From the NCBI RefSeq assembly GCF_000266885.1, contig NC_018020.1:2728001-2792000 (forward strand): a DNA stretch of 64,000 nucleotides. The letters run 5' to 3'. Under the pieces are notes generated by a model. It was not told the origin of the DNA. It was given only the letters and a program-made list of their open reading frames with translations, and searched no databases. Shown here piece after piece: positions 8,268-15,462 of this stretch; position 1 is the stretch's first letter; the number at the start of each line of letters is the position of its first letter. The position numbers and the translations under genes are program-made. The DNA comes from Turneriella parva DSM 21527. GTDB lineage: Bacteria > Spirochaetota > Leptospiria > Turneriellales > Turneriellaceae.

Positions 8268-8659
8268 TCGAAACCCTCGATGCCGCGCAATGGCTTGTGC
8301 GAGATCAGTTTTTTTTCGCGTCCAATACGCACGGCTTCCTTGAGGATTTCAACTTCTTCCGTCTTACGACCCAAAATGCTCTCCAGCCGACGGATGCGCT
8401 CTTGGAGCTGCCTGACCTGCGATACGGGCAATACTTCCTCTTCGCTGCCAACAGCCGTCAGAGCGCCAGCCTCTTTCAGCTTTTTCCATTTGAAAATCTG
8501 CGTCGCTGCGATTCCATGTTTTCGGGCCACATACGACATGCTCATACCGGGCTGTTCGGCCTCTACCAGAATCTCCAGTTTCTCCGCGACCGACCATCTG
8601 CGCCGCCGCTGGACGGTTGTGACTAACTCTACCTTAGCCTTAGTACTATCATTATTCAT
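8264..8659 (-). CDS. IS3-family transposase OrfA (HTH)
   Basis: A 131-residue protein with an HTH_Tnp_1-type helix-turn-helix (RRRRWSVAEKLEILVEAEQ... YVARKHGIAATQIFKWKK) and a C-terminal coiled coil/leucine zipper (VSQVRQLQERIRRLESILG). The ATG at 8659 has AGGAG upstream. It binds the IS ends and provides the N-terminal part of the OrfAB transposase. Confidence 0.9.
   Translation of the reverse strand: MNNDSTKAKVELVTTVQRRRRWSVAEKLEILVEAEQPGMSMSYVARKHGIAATQIFKWKKLKEAGALTAVGSEEEVLPVSQVRQLQERIRRLESILGRKTEEVEILKEAVRIGREKKLISHKPLRGIEGFE
8309..8316 (-). promoter_or_regulatory. A8 slippery sequence for -1 frameshift, orfA to orfAB
   Basis: On the minus strand orfA reads CGC GAA AAA AAA CTG. Slipping back one base at the A8 run opens a continuous frame ([21 protein letters not shown]) straight into orfB with no stop. 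This matches the known A-rich slippery windows of IS3-family elements. Confidence 0.7.
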
Positions 8660-8669
8660 ATCACTACTC

Positions 8670-9218
8670 CTATGTCTTAGGAGCAGGATAAGGTGTCCGG
8701 TGATTTAGGGGGTCGCTACACCAAGTATTTACATAAGTCTTAACCGGCGGCGGTTTTTGTCGGAGAATCCATGCACTAAGCTCGAAGTTCTCGTCCCATG
8801 TACTCGGCGAGCTATTGGCTTTTGCAGAAGATATATCACGCTTTAAGTTGATTCCAAGTCTTGAACCTTCTGTATACGCCCTTACTTTCCAGAGGCTATA
8901 GGTCGCCATACTCCTGGCCCTTTTAAGCTTACTTAGGGCCAAATAACACCGCTCATATGCCTTTTGCCATCGGTTTGAATAGACGTTCACCCGGTTGGTA
9001 AAGTAGCTGACTTCGTGGAGTATGTAATGTCGCCAAGGTGTGATTTCCGGCGATATTAATGGCAGCTTTCCAATTCGTTCAATCCGATTTGAGTTATAGG
9101 CAGCACATCCTCCCCAGGTGATCAAGATTTTCCGGGGTGCATCCAGAAAGTCATATCGACTGATGCGAATATTGAATAGACTCACAAGGCCGAGGGCTTT
9201 GTACTTTGGGAATTTCAC
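8670..9218 (-). pseudogene. Unknown third gene of transposase module A, 3' end replaced by IS3
   Basis: A 182-codon frame whose ATG overlaps the stop of the HNH-like gene (ATGA), so it is translationally coupled to it. Codons down to ...KTYVNTW belong to the original gene (8721-9218); the last 17 codons are read from IS3 terminal sequence, so the native C-terminus is lost. The protein is basic and Tyr/Trp/Arg-rich (PWRHYILHEVSYFTNRVNVY, RWQKAYERCYLALSKL). No family is recognised. The order transposase, HNH-like, this gene suggests an accessory factor of the module. Confidence 0.6.
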
Positions 9219-9508
9219 TTTGCTATTTTCCGGAGCGTGTATCCCCGTTTTCTTCCCATAGACTTCACTATGTCCAGGGCTAAAGCGAAGATCTCGGTTT
9301 CTAACATCGATCGCTTAACCTTGGCTACGTCCCGGTCCACCAGATATATATTCTCGAAAGCGTTTTGTCCTCCGCGCTCTTTGGGAATGATTAATTCAGC
9401 CCGAGTGCTCTCAGGGGTTAATTCCCGGTTTGTTAGCGGACAGGTGTACTTTTGCTTTTCCAGCAATGCATAGAAATCTTTAGCCGTGAATTTGTAATTC
9501 TCGCTCAT
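9215..9508 (-). CDS. Small HNH-fold-like protein lacking the catalytic His (module A)
   Basis: A 97-residue product coupled by a 4-nt overlap to transposase A upstream and to the next gene downstream. It aligns with the product of 18918-19355: DFYALLEKQKYTCPLTNREL, then PEST, IIPKERGG, FENIYLVD. The layout follows the HNH pattern (Y-x-C-x-L-(T/S)-x-(R)-E-L ... P-x-x-x-GG ... F-x-N-I-x-L-V-D), but the position of the catalytic His before the P-x-x-x-GG loop holds Ile/Leu. Nuclease activity is therefore doubtful; a binding role with the transposase is inferred. Confidence 0.55.
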   Translation of the reverse strand: MSENYKFTAKDFYALLEKQKYTCPLTNRELTPESTRAELIIPKERGGQNAFENIYLVDRDVAKVKRSMLETEIFALALDIVKSMGRKRGYTLRKIAK

Positions 9509-11040
9509 TTCTGTCTCGCTTTCTTTGGGACGTAGGTCTTAGGAATCAGTGTCCGTGCATTCGCGTTAAATTCTTTCAAATTACTCCGATCTAAAACATA
9601 GAGCAGATCAGGCAAAGTCGGCTGTTTCTTACGGATGTCGAATTCGTATTTAAGATTAACAGCCGTAGGGCTTGAGCGATCAATAAGCTCAATAAGATTG
9701 AGGGCAAACCATTTCCGGAGAATTCTATACGACTTCTTGCGATCAATGTCAATTTCATCGAGCATTTCTGACAACGAACACCAGCCTTCACCGGGTAAGT
9801 TTTCCCAAAGCACTGCTGCGATATGTGCGTACTGTTTTTGCTTTGCTCTCTGGAAGTCCTGGGATCCTGGCCAGAACTCAGAGAACTCTTTGAGAGCTGC
9901 TGCGAGTAGGCCTGAGCTGTCCGTTTTTAGGAGAGCTTGGATACGTTGATCTCTGCGATTGCGATAGAGTGGTTGCGATTTGACCTTCCGATCTTCAAGA
10001 GTTAGTGCTTGATAGAAATGTTGAGGGAGACTCTCTGAGATCTTGGAAGTTTTACGGGGATAATTATTCCTCACAAAGCCCACAGACGCGGCTTCGCCGC
10101 GTGATGTGGTTTGCGCGGAAAAATTCCCCAACTCCCCACCACCCGAACCCGCCCCACGCCCCTCTGACCCAGCGCCCACCAGCAACGCCTCCCACCCATA
10201 ATACCTGACGTTACGCCAAAAAGCATACTCATCCAAATACAACTGACTCCACTTCGGCTTGATATACCCATACCCGGATCCAAAGTTATGTTTCAAATTC
10301 CGGTTATGCCCTTCAACGCACTGCGTATTAATTCCGTGGCGCGACCATCTCTCCCTACTAAATCTATGGCGTTTGTCCTTGCTCTTCAAGCTGTGGTTTA
10401 TCATTCTATGATTTTTATTTATGCGATAGTAGAACTTGTACCCTTCATCGGTGAACACCGGGACGTTCTTTGGGATGTATTTATCCAACATCGGGCGCAA
10501 CGTTTCACCCCGGTTGTCGGGCACTGACTGGTAGATTACTGGTCCGTTTTTCCAGGCCAGGGTCTGGACCAGGATTCCTTTTTGCTCCCCGCCTAATTTA
10601 TCAGACATGTATATAGAGGCCGTTAAACCCCCATGTTTCCAGCGTTTTCTGCCTCCATTCGCCCTGGACGAAGTGGAGTACAACGCACAAGTATCAACCT
10701 GCGGAATGGCTTTCCCAGCAATAATTTTAGACAGGTCCTTATCATCTTCTCTTGGAAAATTCACGTTGCCTAAATTCTTTTCCAGGTCCTGGTAAATCCG
10801 CGCATTGAGCTTCGGCAAATGTTCTGCTGCCAACAACTGCAGTCGGCGTTTAATTAATGTGGCGGTGTTCTTTGCAACACCCAGGCGCTTCTGGATTTCT
10901 GATGCAGTTAAAACTTTCGGGTATCGCTCCAGACTTTCATTAAGGGCCCAGCCAAACATCCACAGCGGAATTTTTAGCCCAGCCAATGGTGTTCCTACGT
11001 ACCTGGAGCCTTGGTAGTGGCAGGTTGGGCAGCGGATCAC
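9505..11040 (-). CDS. IS1595/ISXO2-like DDE transposase with C-terminal extension (module A)
   Basis: 511 residues from GTG 11040. Domains: second half of a zinc ribbon (CPTCHYQG-SRYVGTPL), an HTH region (TASEIQKRLGVAKNTATLIKRR) and an ISXO2-type DDE core (VDTCALYS..., PVFTDEGYK, QCVEGHNRNLKHN, SQLYLDEYAFWRN). A low-complexity linker at about 285-325 includes a GCGGC-TTC-GCCGC hairpin at DNA level, followed by a roughly 180-residue C-terminal part with winged-helix-like segments. Homologous codons continue upstream to 11223 and encode the first zinc knuckle (KTCPTC), but no ATG/GTG/TTG is available there; an in-frame ATG at 11226 is followed at once by TGA. The gene may be 5'-decayed. Confidence 0.75.
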   Translation of the reverse strand: MIRCPTCHYQGSRYVGTPLAGLKIPLWMFGWALNESLERYPKVLTASEIQKRLGVAKNTATLIKRRLQLLAAEHLPKLNARIYQDLEKNLGNVNFPREDDKDLSKIIAGKAIPQVDTCALYSTSSRANGGRKRWKHGGLTASIYMSDKLGGEQKGILVQTLAWKNGPVIYQSVPDNRGETLRPMLDKYIPKNVPVFTDEGYKFYYRINKNHRMINHSLKSKDKRHRFSRERWSRHGINTQCVEGHNRNLKHNFGSGYGYIKPKWSQLYLDEYAFWRNVRYYGWEALLVGAGSEGRGAGSGGGELGNFSAQTTSRGEAASVGFVRNNYPRKTSKISESLPQHFYQALTLEDRKVKSQPLYRNRRDQRIQALLKTDSSGLLAAALKEFSEFWPGSQDFQRAKQKQYAHIAAVLWENLPGEGWCSLSEMLDEIDIDRKKSYRILRKWFALNLIELIDRSSPTAVNLKYEFDIRKKQPTLPDLLYVLDRSNLKEFNANARTLIPKTYVPKKARQK

Positions 11041-11229
11041 ATACGCGCGGGTGGAGATGGATTTGGTTAGGGGGATTCGGCAGGTAGGGCAGGTCTTGGG
11101 GTAGAGGTTGTTGAGAAGATTTATGGCCAGGTCAGTGTATGCCTGGGCGCCGGGGATGGAGCGGCGGTTAAATGGTTGATTGGGGGTGTAACTGGGATTT
11201 GTGTGGGTAGTGAGGGAGATTCACATAGC

Positions 11230-11318
11230 CTCGTAGATTCCCGCTCGTAGGCTAGTGGCTCGTACAGGTGCCGTGATGGAGTAGACATTTTTCTTTGGCC
11301 TACGCGACATGCTCGTAG
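11230..11318 (-). repeat. Short direct repeats CTACGAG downstream of the integrase
   Basis: On the minus strand CTACGAG occurs at 11312-11318, 11244-11250 and 11230-11236, with a variant GTACGAG at 11259-11265. The three in the integrase-transposase gap are spaced 14-15 bp start to start; the fourth lies in the last integrase codons. Spaced heptamers beside a tyrosine recombinase gene could be arm-type recombinase sites or part of attP, or could be chance. Confidence 0.4.
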
Positions 11319-12241
11319 ACTTTGAGCACTGTCTCGGCATTCGGGCGCTTCTTGACGTAAAAGTCCACCAAGGTCTGGACTTGGCTATGCCCCATGTACT
11401 GAGCCAACGTGTATAGGTCTATGCCTTTGCTCAGTGCGTTCGTTGCGAAAGTATGGCGAAAGATGTGGAGTCTGGCCTTTTCCAAGAGTTCAGCCCCCGC
11501 AGCTCCTGCAGCTACTGCCTTATGGGCTGCAACTTTCAACATTTTGAGTACTCCATGTCGATCGAGTCTATTGCCGCGGCGCGTCTCAAAAAGGAGTGAT
11601 TCCCCTTTAAAAACTGATGAAATGCGGTGGTAGAGGTCTTCAGGAAGGTAGACATCTCGCATCTTGTGCCCTTTTCCCAGTACCGAGCCGCGGTAGCACA
11701 AACCCTGCTTGGTAAGCCTGGCAGACAAAGTAAGCGCCTCAGAAATTCGCAATGCCGTTATCTGTAGAAGTTCGATAATGAGTGATCCCCTCGCCGTAGC
11801 GAAGCGCTTTAGGACTTCGATCTCCTCAATCGTCAGGACATCTGTTTCGGTTTTCGAGCGCGGTATCTTGATTGCTGGTTCGCGCAAGAGGTTCGTTACT
11901 GCGAATATATCAATGGCTGATGCATTCTGCATCTCCATGCTCTTGATGATAAGTCGCCGATTGGCTGCGACAAATAAGTTGAACTTGGCGGCCGATACCT
12001 GGTGGTTGCGTACCTTCTCGCGCAGGTCATCAACAGCCTTGCGAAAACTGAAGGCATCAACAGGTAGATTGCGGATTTCACAATACCGCAGAAAATCTTG
12101 AATCTGCCAGCGGTAGTTGCGCGGCAGGTTTAGCACTGCTATCAACTCGTTGGTTCTCTCAGCATGATTAGGTACTTGGATAGCGCTCATCGCAATAGAA
12201 TAGGGGCGAATCTCGAAACTGTCAAGCTCCAGAACTGGCAT
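11300..12241 (-). CDS. Tyrosine recombinase/integrase
   Basis: A 313-residue phage-integrase-family protein. An N-terminal SAM-like core-binding region occupies about 25-115. The catalytic domain has Arg165 (ITALRISEAL), Lys190, the His259-x-x-Arg262-His box (LHIFRHTFAT), His285 (MGHSQ) and the nucleophile Tyr295 (VDFYVKKRP), all in place. An alternative start at Met18 (12190) is possible. It probably mediates excision and integration of the island, with tRNA-Leu as a candidate target. Transposase A, the HNH-like gene and the third gene follow on the same strand and may be co-transcribed. Confidence 0.9.
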   Translation of the reverse strand: MPVLELDSFEIRPYSIAMSAIQVPNHAERTNELIAVLNLPRNYRWQIQDFLRYCEIRNLPVDAFSFRKAVDDLREKVRNHQVSAAKFNLFVAANRRLIIKSMEMQNASAIDIFAVTNLLREPAIKIPRSKTETDVLTIEEIEVLKRFATARGSLIIELLQITALRISEALTLSARLTKQGLCYRGSVLGKGHKMRDVYLPEDLYHRISSVFKGESLLFETRRGNRLDRHGVLKMLKVAAHKAVAAGAAGAELLEKARLHIFRHTFATNALSKGIDLYTLAQYMGHSQVQTLVDFYVKKRPNAETVLKVYEHVA

Positions 12242-12331
12242 TTACCGCAAAATGGGAGTTATGGGGTAAATGGGTGGTAATTCGTTCGGCCGGGCAAGAA
12301 TACCAATGTGTTCTGTGGGGGCAAAAACTGC

Positions 12332-12360
12332 TTGCCTGAAATGTTTTTCGATGGTATGAG
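12332..12360 (+). promoter_or_regulatory. Candidate promoter for the tandem-AAA+ gene
   Basis: TTGCCT (12332-12337), a 17-bp spacer and TATGAG (12355-12360) lie 65 bp before the AAA+ start, in the 184-bp gap between the divergent integrase and AAA+ genes. Each hexamer matches the sigma-70 consensus at four of six positions. The same gap has TTAC...GTAA beside the integrase start. Prediction by eye only. Confidence 0.35.
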
Positions 12361-12425
12361 AATTCAACACACGGGTTTCGATACTTCTGCATCTTGCGTA
12401 GCACGTGCGCACCAGGGAGGGAGCA

Positions 12426-14678
12426 ATGAACATCAATCCGAGCGGGCCACTGAGCCAAGCTGAGATCGATGAACTTCTGGATGGGACCATTAAGCACGAG
12501 TACCCGATATCTGAGAATGACGAGCGTCTAGAGCATAAGCAGAAGAAAGCATTCGCACGATTGTTCCGCGTCTCTTCCAAGACAGGATTTTATCCAACGA
12601 ATCTTGACTACCTCGAGGAAATGTTACAATACCAAGCGCAGAAGTTTATTCTAATGAGCGCGTCACAAAAAGCATCATCAAGCATAACTGCATATGAATC
12701 GTTGGCGCATGATTTTCTGTTCTATAATCCCGATGCATTGACTGCAGCAAGAAAGATCAACCAGGCATTAGATATCAAAATCCGGCAACGTTTAAACCTG
12801 TCACAGTTTATACCAGGGTATGTTCAGATAATTCAGCGAGAGAAGCTGAAAAAGCGTGATGCAGAGATACTCTTGATAGTCTTCATGCTGAAATTGAACA
12901 ACTATGAAATAAGTCTCGGTCAGCTGGCAGATATATACGCTCTGGGATTCAAGAAGCGAATTGAATTCAAAAAGTATATGCGGTCAACGCATTCTCCGAT
13001 TGGCAAGAAGCTGCTATATATGCGGCAGAATTCAAACGATGAGGCAGCGGTTCTGATTCACGGTGATGTGTTTAATATGATTCTGGGAGCGAGCCTTCTG
13101 GAAGAAGAGTACATGGCTTATGGTATTCTGGGGAGCAGGCCAATCGCGTGGGAGAGTGTTGTTCTCCCTGAAGAAGAAAAGGAACGAATCTATTCGCTAG
13201 TCTGCCACCATACAGCTACGAGAAAGCGCCTCCAGAAATGGGGCTATGATCGTGTTGCGAGCTATGGGCTCGCCACGACTATTCTATTTCAGGGGAAGAG
13301 TGGTACGGGAAAGACGATGTTCGCGCATGCGCTCGCTACGCGACTTCAGAAGAAAGTGATCACGGCAGATGTGAATCAGGTATTGGATAGGCTTGATTCT
13401 GCGCCTGCATTGCGATCGTTATTGATTCAGGCGAGAGTACAGGATGCTATTCTCTTTTTAGATGAATGCGAAAGATTATTAGGGAGCAGCCACTTCAGGG
13501 ATAGCAAGATTACAGATGTGCTTAAGGCCATAGAGGAGTTTGACGGCATCGTGATACTTGCCACGAACAAGCCTAATGACATGGATGTGGCGATGCGCAG
13601 GCGCATCTTACATACGCTGACATTCGAAGTACCAGGCGCGATTGCACGTGAGCAAATATGGCGTGCGCATATTTCGCGGAAAACACGTCTAATGGGTCAC
13701 ATCAACTTTCGCTACCTGGCTGAAAAATATGAGCTTACTGGAGGATTAATCAAAAACGCCGTTTTAATCGCAGCAGCCATGGCGGTAGACAGAGCGCCAC
13801 AAAAACCAGCAATTACGCAATCTGATTTAGAAAAAGCGGCAGAACAGCAGCGTCGAGCAGGTCACGAAGTGCTGTCAGGTGAGGATATCGCGTACCATGA
13901 GAACTATGACCTTCGAGCTCTTTCTTATGACACAGACGTGACGCGACAAATCAACGTTCTCCTGACAGCTTGTCGCCAGCGAGACGAAATCTGGCGAAAA
14001 TGGGGCTTTGCAGACAAGTTCGCGCACGGTACAGGTCTATGCGCCTTGTTTAACGGACCTTCGGGTACAGGCAAAACGGCAGCAGCGTACGGCATTGCCG
14101 CCGAACTGGGGCTGCCTGTGCGGACCATAGAATTCGCCAGTTTACTCAGTTTGTGGCATGGCGACACAGAGCATAATGTACTCCGAATGTTTCAGAAGCT
14201 CAAGGGCAAATCCGAGGTGGTAGTCTTTGACGAGTGTGAATCTCTGCTCACAGTTCGTGACGGACAGGCCTCGCGTACTCAGTCGAATATCATGAATATT
14301 TTCCTGAGGCACCTCGAGACTTTTGACGGAATTCTCATCATGACAACCAATCTGAAAGAAGAACTAGATACGGCGCTTGAAAGACGTATCCTGTTCCGTA
14401 TTGATTTCAAAGAACCAAATGCCAAAATTCGGGAACAAATCTGGAAGAATACCGTCCCGTCTAAGGCTCCAGTTTCTGGGGCGATCGATTGGCGCAGGTT
14501 TGCGCAGGAGTACCAGTTTACTGGCGGGCAGATTAAGAACTGCTTGATATCAGCTATGTACCTTGCTCTCTCTGATGCGGCATCTGAAATCACGGAGCGT
14601 CACCTGCGGCAAGCCTGTACGCAGCAAGCCATAGGCTTCGATCAACGTAAGCAGATCGGTTTCTCTGCTGTTTCTTAG
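12426..14678 (+). CDS. Tandem AAA+ ATPase with FliM-like N-terminal peptide
   Basis: A 750-residue protein. ATG 12426 is chosen because AGGGAGG precedes it; a GC-poor upstream extension lacks a ribosome-binding site. Residues 9-20 (LSQAEIDELLDG) match the CheY-P-docking EIDALL peptide of FliM/FliY. A helical region (20-270) leads to AAA-1 (Walker A GKSGTGKT 290-297, Walker B ILFLDE 342-347, an Arg-rich sensor region MRRRILHTL) and AAA-2 (GPSGTGKT 544-551, VVFDE 599-603, LERRILFRIDF). Both ATP sites look intact. The domain style is that of Cdc48/FtsH-like classic AAA unfoldases, including ATPases of phage-derived machines. Function is unknown; the neighbours suggest defence. Confidence 0.75.
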   Translation: MNINPSGPLSQAEIDELLDGTIKHEYPISENDERLEHKQKKAFARLFRVSSKTGFYPTNLDYLEEMLQYQAQKFILMSASQKASSSITAYESLAHDFLFYNPDALTAARKINQALDIKIRQRLNLSQFIPGYVQIIQREKLKKRDAEILLIVFMLKLNNYEISLGQLADIYALGFKKRIEFKKYMRSTHSPIGKKLLYMRQNSNDEAAVLIHGDVFNMILGASLLEEEYMAYGILGSRPIAWESVVLPEEEKERIYSLVCHHTATRKRLQKWGYDRVASYGLATTILFQGKSGTGKTMFAHALATRLQKKVITADVNQVLDRLDSAPALRSLLIQARVQDAILFLDECERLLGSSHFRDSKITDVLKAIEEFDGIVILATNKPNDMDVAMRRRILHTLTFEVPGAIAREQIWRAHISRKTRLMGHINFRYLAEKYELTGGLIKNAVLIAAAMAVDRAPQKPAITQSDLEKAAEQQRRAGHEVLSGEDIAYHENYDLRALSYDTDVTRQINVLLTACRQRDEIWRKWGFADKFAHGTGLCALFNGPSGTGKTAAAYGIAAELGLPVRTIEFASLLSLWHGDTEHNVLRMFQKLKGKSEVVVFDECESLLTVRDGQASRTQSNIMNIFLRHLETFDGILIMTTNLKEELDTALERRILFRIDFKEPNAKIREQIWKNTVPSKAPVSGAIDWRRFAQEYQFTGGQIKNCLISAMYLALSDAASEITERHLRQACTQQAIGFDQRKQIGFSAVS

Positions 14679-14706
14679 AACATGCGTCCAAAAAATATCC
14701 TGTCAT

Positions 14707-15243
14707 ATGGTTCGTGAAAACATCTTCATTGTCGCAGGTGAAAATTCTGCGCTCGATGAGCTTTACCCAGCTCTTAAGCATATGCACGGGCTTCATGTAG
14801 ACATCCAAGAATTACGAAACGTTCTTTCAGGCCTCTATCATAGACAGGAACTCTGCAAAATCTTCAGTCAGCACACAGTGGTAACAAACAGAAGTTTGAG
14901 CATTGAGTGGGTGGCCGATGAAGCTGCGTATCTTGTAACGGACAGATTGAGAATTCTTGCGCCACTGCACCTTCGAATACTCATGCATCTTAGGCAGGAA
15001 GCCGAGGGTACTCAGACTATTTTCAGCAAGAAGCTCATCAAACACATACTCCGGGAAACCATGGAGTTTGCATCGACCGAAGTTGAGGACGTGTATGATC
15101 AAAGTGATGCTGAACTAGTCTATATTTATTGCCAATTGCACCACTTACTCGATCGCAGGCTGGATCTGGATACGAACAGTATCGCGGAGGTGTCAGCTCT
15201 CATAGAAGAGGCGCACTTCGCATATATTCTCGAAAATTTCTAG
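14707..15243 (+). CDS. Unknown 178-residue protein between AAA+ and PLD-helicase genes
   Basis: Starts 28 bp after the AAA+ stop in the same direction and is probably co-transcribed with it. The sequence is alpha-helical with Leu/His-rich segments (LAPLHLRILMHLRQEAEG, VYIYCQLHHLLDRRLDLD) and ends AHFAYILENF. There is no signal peptide, membrane helix or recognised motif. The position suggests a partner or adaptor of the ATPase. No clear Shine-Dalgarno. Real gene because the codon pattern matches its neighbours and the frame fills the gap. Confidence 0.6.
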   Translation: MVRENIFIVAGENSALDELYPALKHMHGLHVDIQELRNVLSGLYHRQELCKIFSQHTVVTNRSLSIEWVADEAAYLVTDRLRILAPLHLRILMHLRQEAEGTQTIFSKKLIKHILRETMEFASTEVEDVYDQSDAELVYIYCQLHHLLDRRLDLDTNSIAEVSALIEEAHFAYILENF

Positions 15244-15462
15244 TCATTCAGTAAGATACTTATATCGTCGAAGTCCGGCCGTGGACTGGCGTCCCAGAAG
15301 AATTCAGGCTTAAAGTACCACCATCCAATAGGCGACCCTCGAGTGGGCACCGGCATGAGATTTGCAATTGACCAGATACTGGCAGCATGGGTTCTTTATC
15401 CGGTAGTTAACATTAACTCACTGGGGTGATCATACGAATCACGCTGTGATAAAAGAAGACCA
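15244..15462 (+). promoter_or_regulatory. 219-bp gap with a possible operator before the PLD-helicase gene
   Basis: No gene is visible. It holds GTTAACATTAAC and, just before the next gene, the pattern GTGAT-N7-ATCAC-N3-GTGAT (15426-15450), a dyad plus a third half-site that ends 12 nt before the start codon, where a repressor could act. It suggests the PLD-helicase gene has its own control. Confidence 0.35.

Larger units (their letters stand above)
7419..8720 (-). mobile_element. IS3-family element, IS2 group
   Basis: A 1.3-kb element with imperfect terminal inverted repeats of about 30 bp: the left end reads TGCAGTGACCCCC...ACCGGACA, the right end (reverse complement) TGTAGCGACCCCC...ACCGGACA. 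It carries orfA and orfB on the minus strand with a frameshift window. The bases next to the two ends (…CGGGG on the left, CCAAG… on the right) do not match, so there is no target duplication. It truncates the 3' end of the gene at 8721-9218. Confidence 0.85.

Noticed and set aside
12242-12580. Minus-strand frames over the AAA+ start
   Set aside because: They overlap the divergent promoter region and the AAA+ N-terminus, with no motif or ribosome-binding site.
15244-15462. A small gene before the PLD-helicase
   Set aside because: No frame with a start and ribosome-binding site covers the gap; only operator-like repeats were found.
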